A stretch of DNA of 64,000 nt from Salipiger sp. H15. GTDB lineage: Bacteria; Pseudomonadota; Alphaproteobacteria; Rhodobacterales; Rhodobacteraceae. Under the pieces are notes generated by a model. The model made no database searches, was not told the DNA's origin, and saw only the letters and a program-made list of their open reading frames with translations. The stretch lies in the NCBI RefSeq assembly GCF_040409955.1, contig NZ_CP123384.1:2489501-2553500 (forward strand), given 5' to 3'. The position numbers and the translations under genes are program-made. Below, piece after piece: positions 1 to 8,418 of the stretch (position 1 is its first letter; each line of letters starts with the position of its first letter).

Positions 1-123
1 ATGCGCCAAGGGTGCGGGATCGTCGACAGCTCGGGAAGTCCGCTTTTCCGCCAGCGGGTGGCGTCGCCGTTTCCTCGACCCGGTGACGGGACGGACAAGT
101 CAGAAACGGCGTTGGGGAGTATT

Positions 124-200
124 TGGTCGGGCTAGCAGGACTTGAACCTGCGACCTTCCGTCCCCCAGACGGACGCGCTACCAGGCTGCGCTATAGCCCG
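124..200 (-). tRNA. tRNA-Pro (anticodon GGG), CCA encoded
   Basis: The reverse complement folds as a complete cloverleaf. The acceptor arms are CGGGCTA and TAGCCCG, with discriminator A and an encoded CCA. The anticodon stem TCCGT/ACGGA encloses the loop CTGGGGG, which gives anticodon GGG, and the T-loop GTTCAAGTC is canonical. It lies downstream of the merR gene on the same strand. The first 123 bases of the window hold no gene that I can support. Confidence 0.95.
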
Positions 201-274
201 ACTTGTGAGGCCGTTTCATACTGGTTTTCAGCGCACGCACAACCCCCAAAGCGCAAGTTTTTTCGCCGATACCG

Positions 275-1069
275 CTAGGTCATCCTTCCGCCCTGCCGCG
301 CGGCCACGAAGGCACGCAGCGCGGCAAGCTGCGGGGCAAGCTCCGCGGCGCCGGCAGCGTCGATCCGGCCGAGGGCGGCGAGCCGCGCGAGCGGGCCGGG
401 AGCGGGTGCGGCAAGCGCCGAAAGGTCGGGCAGAGCGGGAATCGCCGGGGCGGCGGCGGGCGAGTCGGGCTCGGCCTCGGGCGCGCCGGGCTCGTCTGCA
501 TCTGCGGCGGAGTCGGAGGCCTCGGGATCCGCGTCCCAGAAACCGGATTGCGCCGCGACATGGGGCTCGGGCTCGTCGAACTCGGGGAAGAGCGGCGCGG
601 CGACGTCGACGACCTCCGGCTCGGCAGCGCCGGGGGCCTCGGAAACTTCGTTCGCCGGCAGGACAGGGGCGTCGGAGGGCGGGGTGAAGGGCAGCACCGT
701 GGCGCTTTCCTGCACCCGCGGCATCGCCACCGCGGTTTCGAGCTGCTCGGCAGCGTCATGGGCGTCCATGACGTCGGCAGCGTCGTCGAGCAGCTCGGGC
801 GGCGGCGCGATTCCCGCGACGTGCTTCACCCCCTGTTCGCGCAGCACCTTCTGCACGCCCTTGATGGTCAGCCCGTCGTCATGCAGCAGCTGCCGGATGC
901 CGGCCAGCAGGGCGACGTCGTTCGGGCGGTAGTAGCGCCGCCCGCCGGCGCGCTTCACCGGCTTCACCTGGCTGAACTTGGTTTCCCAGAAACGCAGCAC
1001 GTGCGCCGGCGTGTCGAGAAGCTCCGCCACCTCGGAAATGGTGCGGAATGCGTCGCGCGACTTGCTCAT
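275..1069 (-). CDS. MerR-family transcriptional regulator
   Basis: 264 aa. Residues about 8-75 form a MerR-type winged helix: a helix-turn-helix ([19 protein letters not shown]) followed by a wing containing GGRRYYRP. The rest (about 110-264) is an Ala/Pro/Glu/Asp-rich tail of low complexity without the cysteines or effector domain of metal or drug sensors. It is the last protein gene of the DUF177-rpmF-plsX-fabH-ihfA block, a position conserved in many alphaproteobacteria. Its target is unknown; an effector-free, IHF-adjacent global role is possible but is inference. Confidence 0.88.
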   Translation of the reverse strand: MSKSRDAFRTISEVAELLDTPAHVLRFWETKFSQVKPVKRAGGRRYYRPNDVALLAGIRQLLHDDGLTIKGVQKVLREQGVKHVAGIAPPPELLDDAADVMDAHDAAEQLETAVAMPRVQESATVLPFTPPSDAPVLPANEVSEAPGAAEPEVVDVAAPLFPEFDEPEPHVAAQSGFWDADPEASDSAADADEPGAPEAEPDSPAAAPAIPALPDLSALAAPAPGPLARLAALGRIDAAGAAELAPQLAALRAFVAARQGGRMT

Positions 1070-1174
1070 GCGGTCTTACCCCCTGCTGCGCGGGGCCGGG
1101 GCCGGCGCAGGCTTCAGATAGATCTTGGATCGGTCAGGGGCGCAGGGCCGAACGGGCGGGGTCGCTGCGCCGGA

Positions 1175-1477
1175 TCAGGATTTGTTGCCGTCTGCCACGC
1201 GTTCCTTCATCAGGTGCGAGGGGCGGAAGGTCAGGACGCGGCGGGGCTGGATCGGCACCTCTTCCCCGGTCTTGGGGTTGCGGCCGATGCGTGCCGCCTT
1301 GTCGCGCACCGAGAAGGTGCCGAAGGACGAGATTTTCACCTGTTCGCCGCGCACGAGGGCGTCGGACATGTGCTGCAGCACCGACTCGACAAGCTCGGCG
1401 CTTTCGTTGCGGGACAGGCCGACCTCGCGAAACACCGCTTCGCTGAGATCCATGCGCGTCAAGGTCTTGTCACTCAT
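1175..1477 (-). CDS. ihfA: Integration host factor subunit alpha
   Basis: 100 aa, the normal length for IHF alpha. It is a DNA-bending nucleoid protein that works as a heterodimer with IHF beta in recombination, replication and promoter architecture. The family core is clear: a [12 protein letters not shown] start, the beta-arm [12 protein letters not shown] and the R-RVLTFRPS segment that contacts the minor groove. The ATG at 1477 was chosen over an upstream in-frame start because it has a good Shine-Dalgarno (GGGAGG) and matches family N-termini. It sits between fabH and merR, as in related genomes. Confidence 0.96.
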   Translation of the reverse strand: MSDKTLTRMDLSEAVFREVGLSRNESAELVESVLQHMSDALVRGEQVKISSFGTFSVRDKAARIGRNPKTGEEVPIQPRRVLTFRPSHLMKERVADGNKS

Positions 1478-1588
1478 TTGGCAGCCTCCCAAGGTTGCGA
1501 CACAGCATAGGGGGGAGGCGGATTCCAAGTCAAGTTGCCCTTGCGGCGATTTGCCCCGCAAGGGCCGGATTTTGCCGGGTTTTTGCGC

Positions 1589-2560
1589 TCACCAGCGCAG
1601 GACGACAGCGCCCCAGGCCAAACCGCCGCCAATCGCCTCGGTGACCACGAGGTCGCCCTGCTTGATCTTGCCCTCGGCCTTGCCGACCGACAGGGCCAGC
1701 GGAATCGAGGCGGCGGAGGTGTTGCCGTGGTCCTGCACGGTCACGATCACCCGTTCCATCGGCAGGCCGAGCTTGCGCGCGGTGCCGTTGATGATGCGGA
1801 TGTTGGCCTGGTGCGGCACGACCCAGTCCACGTCCTCGGGCGCGATGCCGGCCTTGTCCATGGCCGCGGTGGCGGTCTGGGCGAGCTTTTCCACCGCGTG
1901 GCGGAAGACTTCCTTGCCCTCCATGCGCAGGTGGCCGGTCGACTGGGTCGAGACGCCGCCGTCGACATAGAGCAGGTCGCGGAACTGGCCGTCGGAATGC
2001 AGGTCGACCGACAGCACGCCGCGGTCCGCGGCGGTGCCCTCACCCTCGGCCGCCTCGAGGATCAGCGCGCCGGCGCCGTCGCCGAAGAGCACGCAGGTCG
2101 AGCGGTCGGTCCAGTCCATGATGCGCGAGAATGTCTCGGCGCCGATCACCATCACCCGGCGCGCCTGGCCCGAGACGATCATCGCGTTGGCGGTCGAGAG
2201 CGCGTAGACGAAGCCGGCGCAGACCGCCTGCACGTCGAAGGCGAAGCCCGCGCTCATGCCGATGCGCGCCTGCACCATCGTGGCGGCGGAGGGGAAGGTG
2301 AGGTCGGGGGTCGAGGTCGCGACGATCAGGGCGTCGAGGTCGGAGGCGGCAAGGCCGGCATCCTTCAGCGCCGCCTCGGCCGCGCTGGCGGCGAGCATCG
2401 AGGTGGTTTCCCCCTCGGCGGCGAAGTGGCGGCGTTCGATGCCCGAGCGCGAGCGGATCCATTCGTCGGACGTGTCGAGGGTCTTCTCGAACTCCGCGTT
2501 GGGGACCACACGCTGGGGCAGGTAATGCCCGATGCCCGCGACCTTCGCCCTGATGCTCAT
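1589..2560 (-). CDS. fabH: 3-oxoacyl-ACP synthase III (KAS III)
   Basis: 323 aa, full length. It starts type II fatty-acid synthesis by condensing acetyl-CoA with malonyl-ACP in the cytoplasm. The catalytic triad is visible: Cys114 in QAVCAGF, His250 in VPHQANIRI and Asn280 in HGNTSAAS. The C-terminal glycine-rich segment IGGGLAWGA is typical. Its ATG overlaps the plsX stop (ATGA), so the two are translationally coupled and link fatty-acid initiation to phospholipid synthesis. Confidence 0.97.
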   Translation of the reverse strand: MSIRAKVAGIGHYLPQRVVPNAEFEKTLDTSDEWIRSRSGIERRHFAAEGETTSMLAASAAEAALKDAGLAASDLDALIVATSTPDLTFPSAATMVQARIGMSAGFAFDVQAVCAGFVYALSTANAMIVSGQARRVMVIGAETFSRIMDWTDRSTCVLFGDGAGALILEAAEGEGTAADRGVLSVDLHSDGQFRDLLYVDGGVSTQSTGHLRMEGKEVFRHAVEKLAQTATAAMDKAGIAPEDVDWVVPHQANIRIINGTARKLGLPMERVIVTVQDHGNTSAASIPLALSVGKAEGKIKQGDLVVTEAIGGGLAWGAVVLRW

Positions 2561-3684
2561 TTGCCTGTTCCGTTTTTCTTTGTATCTGCGTCCTCGGCCG
2601 GGGTGGCGGAGGCGTCGGCCTCGGGGGTCGTCGTGGCGGCGTTCGCGACGCGAGCCGCCAGCCGGTCACCGAAGCCGGACTGCGCGAGGTCATAGGCCAG
2701 TTCCACCGCCGCGGCCACCCCGGTGGCATCCGCCGCGCCGTGGGATTTGACCACGGTGCCGTTGAGGCCGAGGAACACGCCGCCGTTCTTCCGGCGCGGA
2801 TCCACGCGTGCCTGCAGACGCTTGAGCGAACTCAGCGCGAGCAGGGCGGCGAGCCGCGACAGGGGCGAGTAGGTGAAGGCCTCGCGCAGAAGTGAATTGA
2901 TCAGCGAGGCGGTGCCTTCGCCGGTCTTCAGCGCGATGTTGCCGGTAAAGCCGTCGGTGACGATCACGTCGCAGCGCTTGCCGGGGATGTCGCCACCCTC
3001 GACGAAGCCGACGTAGTCGAAGCCACCGGCCTCGGCGTTGGCCGCGATGAGATCGTTGGCGGCCTTCAGCTCGGCCCGGCCCTTGTGCTCTTCGGTGCCG
3101 ACATTCAGCAGACCGACACGGGGGCGGGTGAGCGACAGGCCGTTGCGGGCGTAGGACGCCCCCATCATCGCATATTTGAGAAGGTCATCCGCATCGGCGC
3201 GGATGTCGGCGCCGACGTCGAGCATGACGTTGTAGCCCTGCGGATTGCGCGAGGGCCAGAGCACGGCGATGGCGGGGCGGTTGACCCCGGGCAGCTTGCG
3301 CAGCCGGACCATCGACAGGAGCATGAGCGCACCGGTGTTGCCGCAGGACACGGCCACCGTCGCCTCGCCATTGCGGACGGCATCGAGCGTGGACCACATC
3401 GAGGTGTCCTGCCCGTTGCGCATCACGTGGCTCGGCTTGTCTTCCATCGACACGACGCCCGAGGCATCGCGAATCTCGACCTGGGCGGACAAACCTTTGT
3501 GCTTGTCCACCAGGGGGCGCAACTCGGCCTCGGGTCCGTGCAGCACGAAGCGGACATCGCGATGCTTCCGCGCAAAGGCGGAAAGACCGGCAACGATGGT
3601 TGCCGGCCCGCGATCGCCACCCATGGCGTCGATGGAGAGGACCAGAGGCCCGTGCGCCTGACGGTTATCCATTGCGGATGTCAT
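2557..3684 (-). CDS. plsX: Phosphate acyltransferase PlsX
   Basis: 375 aa. PlsX converts acyl-ACP to acyl-phosphate for glycerol-3-phosphate acylation by PlsY at the membrane. The family signature SIDAMGGDRGP occurs near residue 18, and CGNTGALM and DGFTGNIALKTGEG are also characteristic. The C-terminal 25 residues or so are an Ala/Asp/Thr-rich tail, slightly longer than usual. Two starts are possible, 3684 and 3672 (four codons apart); neither has a strong ribosome site. It lies between rpmF and fabH in one operon. Confidence 0.95.
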   Translation of the reverse strand: MTSAMDNRQAHGPLVLSIDAMGGDRGPATIVAGLSAFARKHRDVRFVLHGPEAELRPLVDKHKGLSAQVEIRDASGVVSMEDKPSHVMRNGQDTSMWSTLDAVRNGEATVAVSCGNTGALMLLSMVRLRKLPGVNRPAIAVLWPSRNPQGYNVMLDVGADIRADADDLLKYAMMGASYARNGLSLTRPRVGLLNVGTEEHKGRAELKAANDLIAANAEAGGFDYVGFVEGGDIPGKRCDVIVTDGFTGNIALKTGEGTASLINSLLREAFTYSPLSRLAALLALSSLKRLQARVDPRRKNGGVFLGLNGTVVKSHGAADATGVAAAVELAYDLAQSGFGDRLAARVANAATTTPEADASATPAEDADTKKNGTGK

Positions 3685-3707
3685 GCGACGTCGGGCCTAT
3701 CCGCAGC

Positions 3708-3914
3708 TTATGCCGCGTCTTCGTCCAGGTCGATCTCGTCAGCCATGGCGACGACCTCACGGTCGGCGTAGTGGCCGCAGGACGGGCAGACGTGGTGCGG
3801 ACGCTTCAGTTCGCCGCAGTTGCTGCACTCGTTCGGGTTAGCCGCGACCAGCGCGTCATGGGCGCGACGGTTGTTGCGGCGCGATTTCGATACTTTGTTC
3901 TGTTGGACGGCCAT
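3708..3914 (-). CDS. rpmF: 50S ribosomal protein L32
   Basis: 68 aa. It is a small structural protein of the large ribosomal subunit. The N-terminus [19 protein letters not shown] and the zinc-ribbon pair CSNCGE and CPSCGHY identify L32 with intact cysteines. The acidic C-terminal tail is usual in alphaproteobacteria. It lies 23 bases upstream of plsX and downstream of the DUF177 gene, the widespread yceD-rpmF-plsX arrangement. Confidence 0.97.
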   Translation of the reverse strand: MAVQQNKVSKSRRNNRRAHDALVAANPNECSNCGELKRPHHVCPSCGHYADREVVAMADEIDLDEDAA

Positions 3915-4085
3915 GTCTCAACCTCGATTGTTCGCGTGTGGGGGCTATACGGGTGCCCGATAACGTTCGGGCGTGCCCGGCCTCATAGTCTTAACCCATG
4001 GAGGCTTGCAACCCGGAATTCCGATGAAGGCGCGAAAATAGGTATTTCTTGCAAAGACGCAAGAGAGTTTTCTCGCGCCGACCGC

Positions 4086-4649
4086 TCAGTCCTCGTCTTT
4101 TTCGCCTTTCGAGAGCCGATCGCGCAGTTCCGCGAGCCCGGCAAACGGGTTCGGACGAGATTCGGAAACCTCCTCTTCGGACTCCTCCGGCGCCTCCTCG
4201 ACCATGGCGAGCGCCGCGTCGCTGCGCGGGTAGGGCGGCAGTGCCAGCGAAAGCGCCTCGGCGAGAATCGTGCGCAGGTCGATCACGTCGGGCAGCGCCT
4301 CCTCCTCGTCCTCGGGCACCTCGAGTTCCGAGCCCGGGTCGGGCTCGGCGATCTGCTGCGCCGGACGGAAGAGCAGCGAGACTTCCTCGTCGATCCGGGT
4401 GGTCACCGGGTCGAGCGTGACGACGCAGGCCTGCACCACGGTGGCACCGAGATCGGCGGTCAGGCGGTAGGCCCCACCTGCCTCGGGGGTAAGCCTGCCG
4501 GCCAGCCGCGCCTTGCGCAGACCGAGGATGCCGAGCTCCTCGGCGAGGGCGGCGCGCTCCTCCGCCTCGGGGCGCAGATCGAATTCTGTGGGCACGTCGC
4601 GGCGCAGCGTCGAGACGCGCAGACGCGCGGGGTTTCCGCCTCTGTCCAT
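4086..4649 (-). CDS. DUF177 (YceD-family) protein
   Basis: 187 aa from the ATG at 4649. That start is preceded by AAAGGAAAGG and avoids overlap with the divergent bamE; a longer in-frame start at 4808 is less likely. YceD/DUF177 proteins are linked to 23S rRNA accumulation, and the gene precedes rpmF in most bacteria. The core QACVVTLDPVTTRIDEEVSL is the conserved DUF177 motif. An acidic stretch and the ending PNPFAGLAELRDRL are typical of alphaproteobacterial members. It is the first gene of the lipid/ribosome operon. Confidence 0.9.
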   Translation of the reverse strand: MDRGGNPARLRVSTLRRDVPTEFDLRPEAEERAALAEELGILGLRKARLAGRLTPEAGGAYRLTADLGATVVQACVVTLDPVTTRIDEEVSLLFRPAQQIAEPDPGSELEVPEDEEEALPDVIDLRTILAEALSLALPPYPRSDAALAMVEEAPEESEEEVSESRPNPFAGLAELRDRLSKGEKDED

Positions 4650-4743
4650 GGGCTCGCCTTTCCTTTGCTTGAAGCGCTTGGCTCGGTTGTGTAATGCGGG
4701 ATAGAAGGCCCTCAGGGGCATGGCAAGGGGCAGGACTGCGTCC

Positions 4744-5196
4744 ATGGTATCACGGTTGAGATTTGCGCTTGTGGTCGCAACGGCAACGCTTGGACTGTCC
4801 GCCTGCACGGCACAGTACCAGACACATGGCTACGTGCCCCGCGAAGACGAGCTGCAGCAGATCGTCCCCGGCATCGACACGCGGGCGACGGTCGAGGACG
4901 TGATCGGCGTTCCCTCGGCTGCGGGCGTGCTCGACGCGGGGGGCTACTACTACATCGAGAGCCAGGTCCGCAGCTTCGCCTGGCGCGAGCCCGAGGTGGT
5001 CGATCGGCAGGTCCTTGCCATCACCTTCGACGGGCAGGGCGTGGTGAACAACATCACCCGCTACGGGCTCGAGGACGGCCATGTCGTGCCGATCTCGCGC
5101 CGGATCACCCGCACCAACGACGGCGAGGTCGGCTTCATCCGCAAGCTCTTCGGCAATATCGGGGCGCTCTCCCTCGGCGACTTCGACCAGCAGTGA
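4744..5196 (+). CDS. bamE: Outer-membrane protein assembly factor BamE
   Basis: 150 aa lipoprotein of the SmpA/OmlA family, a small subunit of the BAM complex that inserts beta-barrels in the outer membrane. A short hydrophobic signal ends in the lipobox LSAC (about residues 17-20). The domain contains the characteristic PGIDTRATVEDVIGVPS loop and GGYYYIES strand. The ATG at 4744 is chosen because it has AGGA at good spacing and directly precedes the signal peptide; 4720 is also in frame. It is divergent from the DUF177 gene, with a shared promoter region of about 95 bases. Confidence 0.9.
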   Translation: MVSRLRFALVVATATLGLSACTAQYQTHGYVPREDELQQIVPGIDTRATVEDVIGVPSAAGVLDAGGYYYIESQVRSFAWREPEVVDRQVLAITFDGQGVVNNITRYGLEDGHVVPISRRITRTNDGEVGFIRKLFGNIGALSLGDFDQQ

Positions 5197-5206
5197 GGCG
5201 CGCGCC

Positions 5207-5968
5207 ATGTCCTCCCGTACGCAGGATGATGCATCGGGAGAGGGCGGCACGCTCCTGTCCCGCGGCCGGTTCCGCGCCCGGCTGGCCCGGGGCGAGGCCG
5301 ATGTGGGCGCCGCGCAGGCGCTGCGCGGGCTGGCCTTCTTCGGCCCCGGCGGCCCTGTCGACACCGACCCCTTCGACCCGCGCTGCCGCCACGTGCTGAT
5401 CGAGGACGAGGCGGGACGGCTGCTGGCCTGCTTCCGCTACCTCTGGCTCGAGACCAGCGCCGGGATCGGCGCCAGCTACTCGGCGCAATATTACGACCTC
5501 GGCCGGCTCGAGGCCTTCGGCGGGCCGCTGCTGGAGCTCGGGCGCTTCTGCACCCGGCCCGGACAGGTGGACCCGGACGTGCTGCGCCTCGCCTGGGGCG
5601 CGATCGCGGCGCTGGTCGACCGGGGCGGGGCACGGCTGCTCTTCGGCTGCGCCAGCTTCACGGGCACCGATGCCGCGCGCTACGAGAGCGCCTTCGGCTT
5701 TCTCGGCGCCCGCCATGCCGCGCCCGAGCGCTGGCGCATCGGCGTGAAGGCGCGCGAGGTGATCCGCTTCGTGCCCGGCGCGGGCGAGGCGCGCGGCGTG
5801 CTCAAGCTGATCCCGCCGCTGCTGCGCACCTATCTTGGCATGGGCGGCTGGGTGAGCGATCACGCGGTGGTGGACCGGCAGATGAACACGCTGCACGTCT
5901 TCACCGGGGTCGAGACCGCGGCCATCCCGCCGGCGCGCACCCGCGCGCTGCGGGCGATCGCCGGCTAG
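5207..5968 (+). CDS. OlsB-like GNAT acyltransferase (ornithine lipid type)
   Basis: 253 aa. The ATG at 5207 lies 10 bases after the bamE stop. The protein resembles the hemolysin-like/OlsB branch of the GNAT fold, which N-acylates ornithine with 3-hydroxyacyl-ACP as the first step of ornithine-lipid synthesis. Supporting stretches are RFRARLARGEADVGAAQALR, FDPRCRHVLIED, SAQYYDLGRL and LELGRFCTRP. No OlsA partner is adjacent, so the substrate is inferred from family resemblance only. Confidence 0.75.
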   Translation: MSSRTQDDASGEGGTLLSRGRFRARLARGEADVGAAQALRGLAFFGPGGPVDTDPFDPRCRHVLIEDEAGRLLACFRYLWLETSAGIGASYSAQYYDLGRLEAFGGPLLELGRFCTRPGQVDPDVLRLAWGAIAALVDRGGARLLFGCASFTGTDAARYESAFGFLGARHAAPERWRIGVKAREVIRFVPGAGEARGVLKLIPPLLRTYLGMGGWVSDHAVVDRQMNTLHVFTGVETAAIPPARTRALRAIAG

Positions 5969-5985
5969 GATCCCGGCGGGCGGAA

Positions 5986-6000
5986 GGGGGCGCTGCCCCC
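5986..6000. repeat. Dispersed GC-rich hairpin element, copy 1
   Basis: GGGGGCGCTGCCCCC forms a 6-bp stem with a 3-base loop and is followed by TGCCTGCGGCAAA. The same core recurs near 19267, 20362 and 24050, always between genes. It may act as a transcript-end hairpin for the upstream gene, but no U-run follows. Confidence 0.7.
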
Positions 6001-6066
6001 TCTTTGCCTGCGGCAAATTCACCCCTGGCGTAGTTGGAAAGAGAAGAAGCGGAGGACAGACCCGGC

Positions 6067-7176
6067 GTGGCGACCTTCATCGGCTCGGAGATCTACCGCG
6101 GCTCGCGCTACGGGCGGCTGCACCCGCTGTCGATCGAGCGGGTGCCGGCGGTCACCGACCTCTGCCGCGCGCTCGGCTGGCTGCGCCCCGAAGAATGGCG
6201 GGTCTCGCCCCGGGCCAAGGCGGCGGCGCTGACCGGCTTCCATTCGCCGCGCTACGTGGCGGCGCTGCAGGCGGCCGAGGCGGCGGGGGCGGTGAGCGAG
6301 GAGGTGCGGCAGCGCCACGGGCTCGGCACGCTCTCGAACCCGGTCTTCCCCGAGATGTTCCGTCGCCCGGCGACGGCGGTGGGCGGCGGGCTCCTGGCCG
6401 CCGAGATCGTTGCCGCCGCGGGCGGGACGGTGTTCAACCCCGGCGGCGGCACGCATCACGGGCTCGCCGACCGGGCCAGCGGCTTCTGCTTTCTCAACGA
6501 GCCGGTGCTGACCATCCGGCACCTGTTGCGGCTGGGGCTGCGGCGCGTCGCCTACGTGGACATCGACGCGCATCACGGCGACGGGGTGGAGATCGCCTTT
6601 GACGGATCAGAGCAGGTGCGGGTGATCTCGGTGCACGAGGCGGGGCGCTGGCCCTTCACCGGGGCGCTGAGCGACCGGGCCGGGGGCGCGGCCTACAACC
6701 TGCCGGTGCCGCGCGGCTTCAACGACAGCGAGTTCGCGCTGGTGCTGGAAGAGATGATCCTGCCCGCGGTCGCGGCGTTTCGTCCCGACGCGATCTTCCT
6801 GCAATGCGGCGCCGACGCGGTGCTCGAGGATCCGCTGGCGCGGCTCGCACTGTCGAACAATTCCCACGCAAGGGCGGCGGCGGTACTGCGGCCGCTGGCC
6901 CCGGCGATGATCGTCTCGGGCGGGGGCGGCTACAACCCGTGGAGCGCACCGCGCTGCTGGTCGCTGGTCTGGGCGACGCTCTCGGGCCGCGAGGTGCCGG
7001 AGCGCCTGCCGGAGGCGGCGCAGGGCGTGCTGCGGCGGCAGTCCTGGGCGCGCAAGGGGCGGCCCGCGGAGGCGCTGCTCTGCACGCTGCGCGACGCGCC
7101 GCGCGAGGGGCCGGTGCGGGGCGAGATCCGCGAGGGCGTGCGGCTGCTGCGCCAGCGCCTGCACGCGGAGCATTGA
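6067..7176 (+). CDS. Histone deacetylase-fold amidohydrolase (AcuC/HDAC-like)
   Basis: 369 aa from GTG 6067, preceded by GGAGG; a TTG at 6034 lies inside the adjoining repeat-like sequence and is less likely. Zn-dependent deacetylase hallmarks are present: GGGTHHG, then the metal site DIDAHHGDG, ISVHEAG, LQCGAD and GGGGYNP. The class removes acetyl groups from lysines or polyamines. N-terminal SEIYRGSRYGRLHPLSIERV is typical of alphaproteobacterial AcuC relatives. No acetoin genes are nearby, so the substrate is unknown. Confidence 0.88.
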   Translation: MATFIGSEIYRGSRYGRLHPLSIERVPAVTDLCRALGWLRPEEWRVSPRAKAAALTGFHSPRYVAALQAAEAAGAVSEEVRQRHGLGTLSNPVFPEMFRRPATAVGGGLLAAEIVAAAGGTVFNPGGGTHHGLADRASGFCFLNEPVLTIRHLLRLGLRRVAYVDIDAHHGDGVEIAFDGSEQVRVISVHEAGRWPFTGALSDRAGGAAYNLPVPRGFNDSEFALVLEEMILPAVAAFRPDAIFLQCGADAVLEDPLARLALSNNSHARAAAVLRPLAPAMIVSGGGGYNPWSAPRCWSLVWATLSGREVPERLPEAAQGVLRRQSWARKGRPAEALLCTLRDAPREGPVRGEIREGVRLLRQRLHAEH

Positions 7177-7235
7177 CCGGCCGCGGGCGGCGCGGAGGGT
7201 CATTTCGGGATTTCGGTCGGGATTTCGGGAAGGGT

Positions 7236-7309
7236 TGGAGCGGGTAGCGGGAATCGAACCCGCGCGTTCAGCTTGGGAAGCTGACAGGCTACCATTACAT
7301 CATACCCGC
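7236..7309 (-). tRNA. tRNA-Gly (anticodon CCC), CCA encoded
   Basis: The reverse complement has acceptor arms GCGGGTA/TACCCGC and an encoded CCA. The anticodon stem TCAGC/GCTGA encloses TTCCCAA, giving anticodon CCC. The T-arm GGGTTCGATTCCC is canonical. A short tandem of GGGATTTCGG-like units lies just beyond the 3' end (about 7207-7232). Confidence 0.94.
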
Positions 7310-7434
7310 GCTCTGGAAGCTGATCTACGCAAGCCGCGCGGGCGCGTCAAGCGGGGGCGGCGCAGATTTCTCGCACACGCGAGAGTGATGCAGCTTTGCC
7401 TTGCCCCGGCGCCCTCCGGGCCGATTTCCTGGGC

Positions 7435-8418
7435 ATGAGCCAGTCCTTCCGCCTGACCCGTCGCCTTTTCCTCGGCAGCAGCGCCGCGCTCCTCGCGGCA
7501 CCCGCGCTGGCACAGACGCGCCCCTGGGCTGCAGTGGCCGAGGCGCAGCCGCAGCTGCACGCGCTGCTGGTCTGGAAGGCCGGGGCGCCGGTCTTCGAGG
7601 AGGCGTTCCGCGGGCCCGGGCTCGACCGGGTGGCCAACGTGAAATCCGTCTCGAAGACGCTGCTGGCGCTGCTTACCGGTATCGCCATCGGCGACGGCCG
7701 GATCGCGGGACCCGAGGCGCGGGTGCTGCCCCTGCTGGGCCGCGCGGAGACCGGCGACAGCCGGGACGCGCTGACCATCGGGGATCTCTTGTCGATGCGC
7801 GCCGGGCTGGTGCGCACCTCGGGCGGCTCCTACGGCGCCTGGGTTTCGAGCCGCGACTGGCTCGACAGCGCGCTGCAGCCCGAGCCGCAGGCCGAGCCCG
7901 GCGGGCGCTTCATCTACTCGACGGGCGGCTGGCACGTGCTGGGCGCGGCGCTCACCGAGGCCACGGGCGAGAGCCTGCTGAGCCTTGCCCGCCGCGGGCT
8001 GGGTGATCCGCTCGGCATCGAGTTCGCGCCGTGGGTGCGCGATCCGCAGGGGCGCTACCTTGGCGGCAACGACATGGCGCTGACCCCGCGCGGTCTGCTG
8101 CGGGTTGGCGAGATGGTGCGCCGCGGCGGGGCCTGGGAGGGGCGGCAGGTTGTGCCCGGCGACTGGATCGACACCTCGTGGCAGCCGCGCGCACGCTCGC
8201 CCTTTTCCGGCGATCAGTATGGCTATGGCTGGTTCCTGACCCGCTTCGACGGCGCCGAGGCAGCCTATGCGCGCGGCTATGGCGGGCAGATGCTGGTGGT
8301 GGTGCCCGGGCGCGAGCTGGTCATCGCGATCACCTCGGACCCTATGCTGCCGGCGCGGTCGGAGGGCTATTTCGGGGATCTCCGAAATCTGGTTTCCAGC
8401 ATCGTCGCAAGCGTCTAG
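7435..8418 (+). CDS. Exported beta-lactamase-fold serine hydrolase
   Basis: 327 aa from the ATG at 7435. The N-terminus carries a twin-arginine-like signal (TRRLFLGSSAALLAAPALAQ), so it is probably periplasmic. The class C/DD-peptidase-like nucleophile motif is S71-V-S-K74 in NVKSVSK, and YSTGG and GYGWF are equivalents of the second and third active-site elements. The fold covers esterases, amidases and penicillin-recognising enzymes; the actual substrate cannot be read from sequence. Its TAG stop overlaps the stop of the convergent downstream gene (CTAG). Confidence 0.82.
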   Translation: MSQSFRLTRRLFLGSSAALLAAPALAQTRPWAAVAEAQPQLHALLVWKAGAPVFEEAFRGPGLDRVANVKSVSKTLLALLTGIAIGDGRIAGPEARVLPLLGRAETGDSRDALTIGDLLSMRAGLVRTSGGSYGAWVSSRDWLDSALQPEPQAEPGGRFIYSTGGWHVLGAALTEATGESLLSLARRGLGDPLGIEFAPWVRDPQGRYLGGNDMALTPRGLLRVGEMVRRGGAWEGRQVVPGDWIDTSWQPRARSPFSGDQYGYGWFLTRFDGAEAAYARGYGGQMLVVVPGRELVIAITSDPMLPARSEGYFGDLRNLVSSIVASV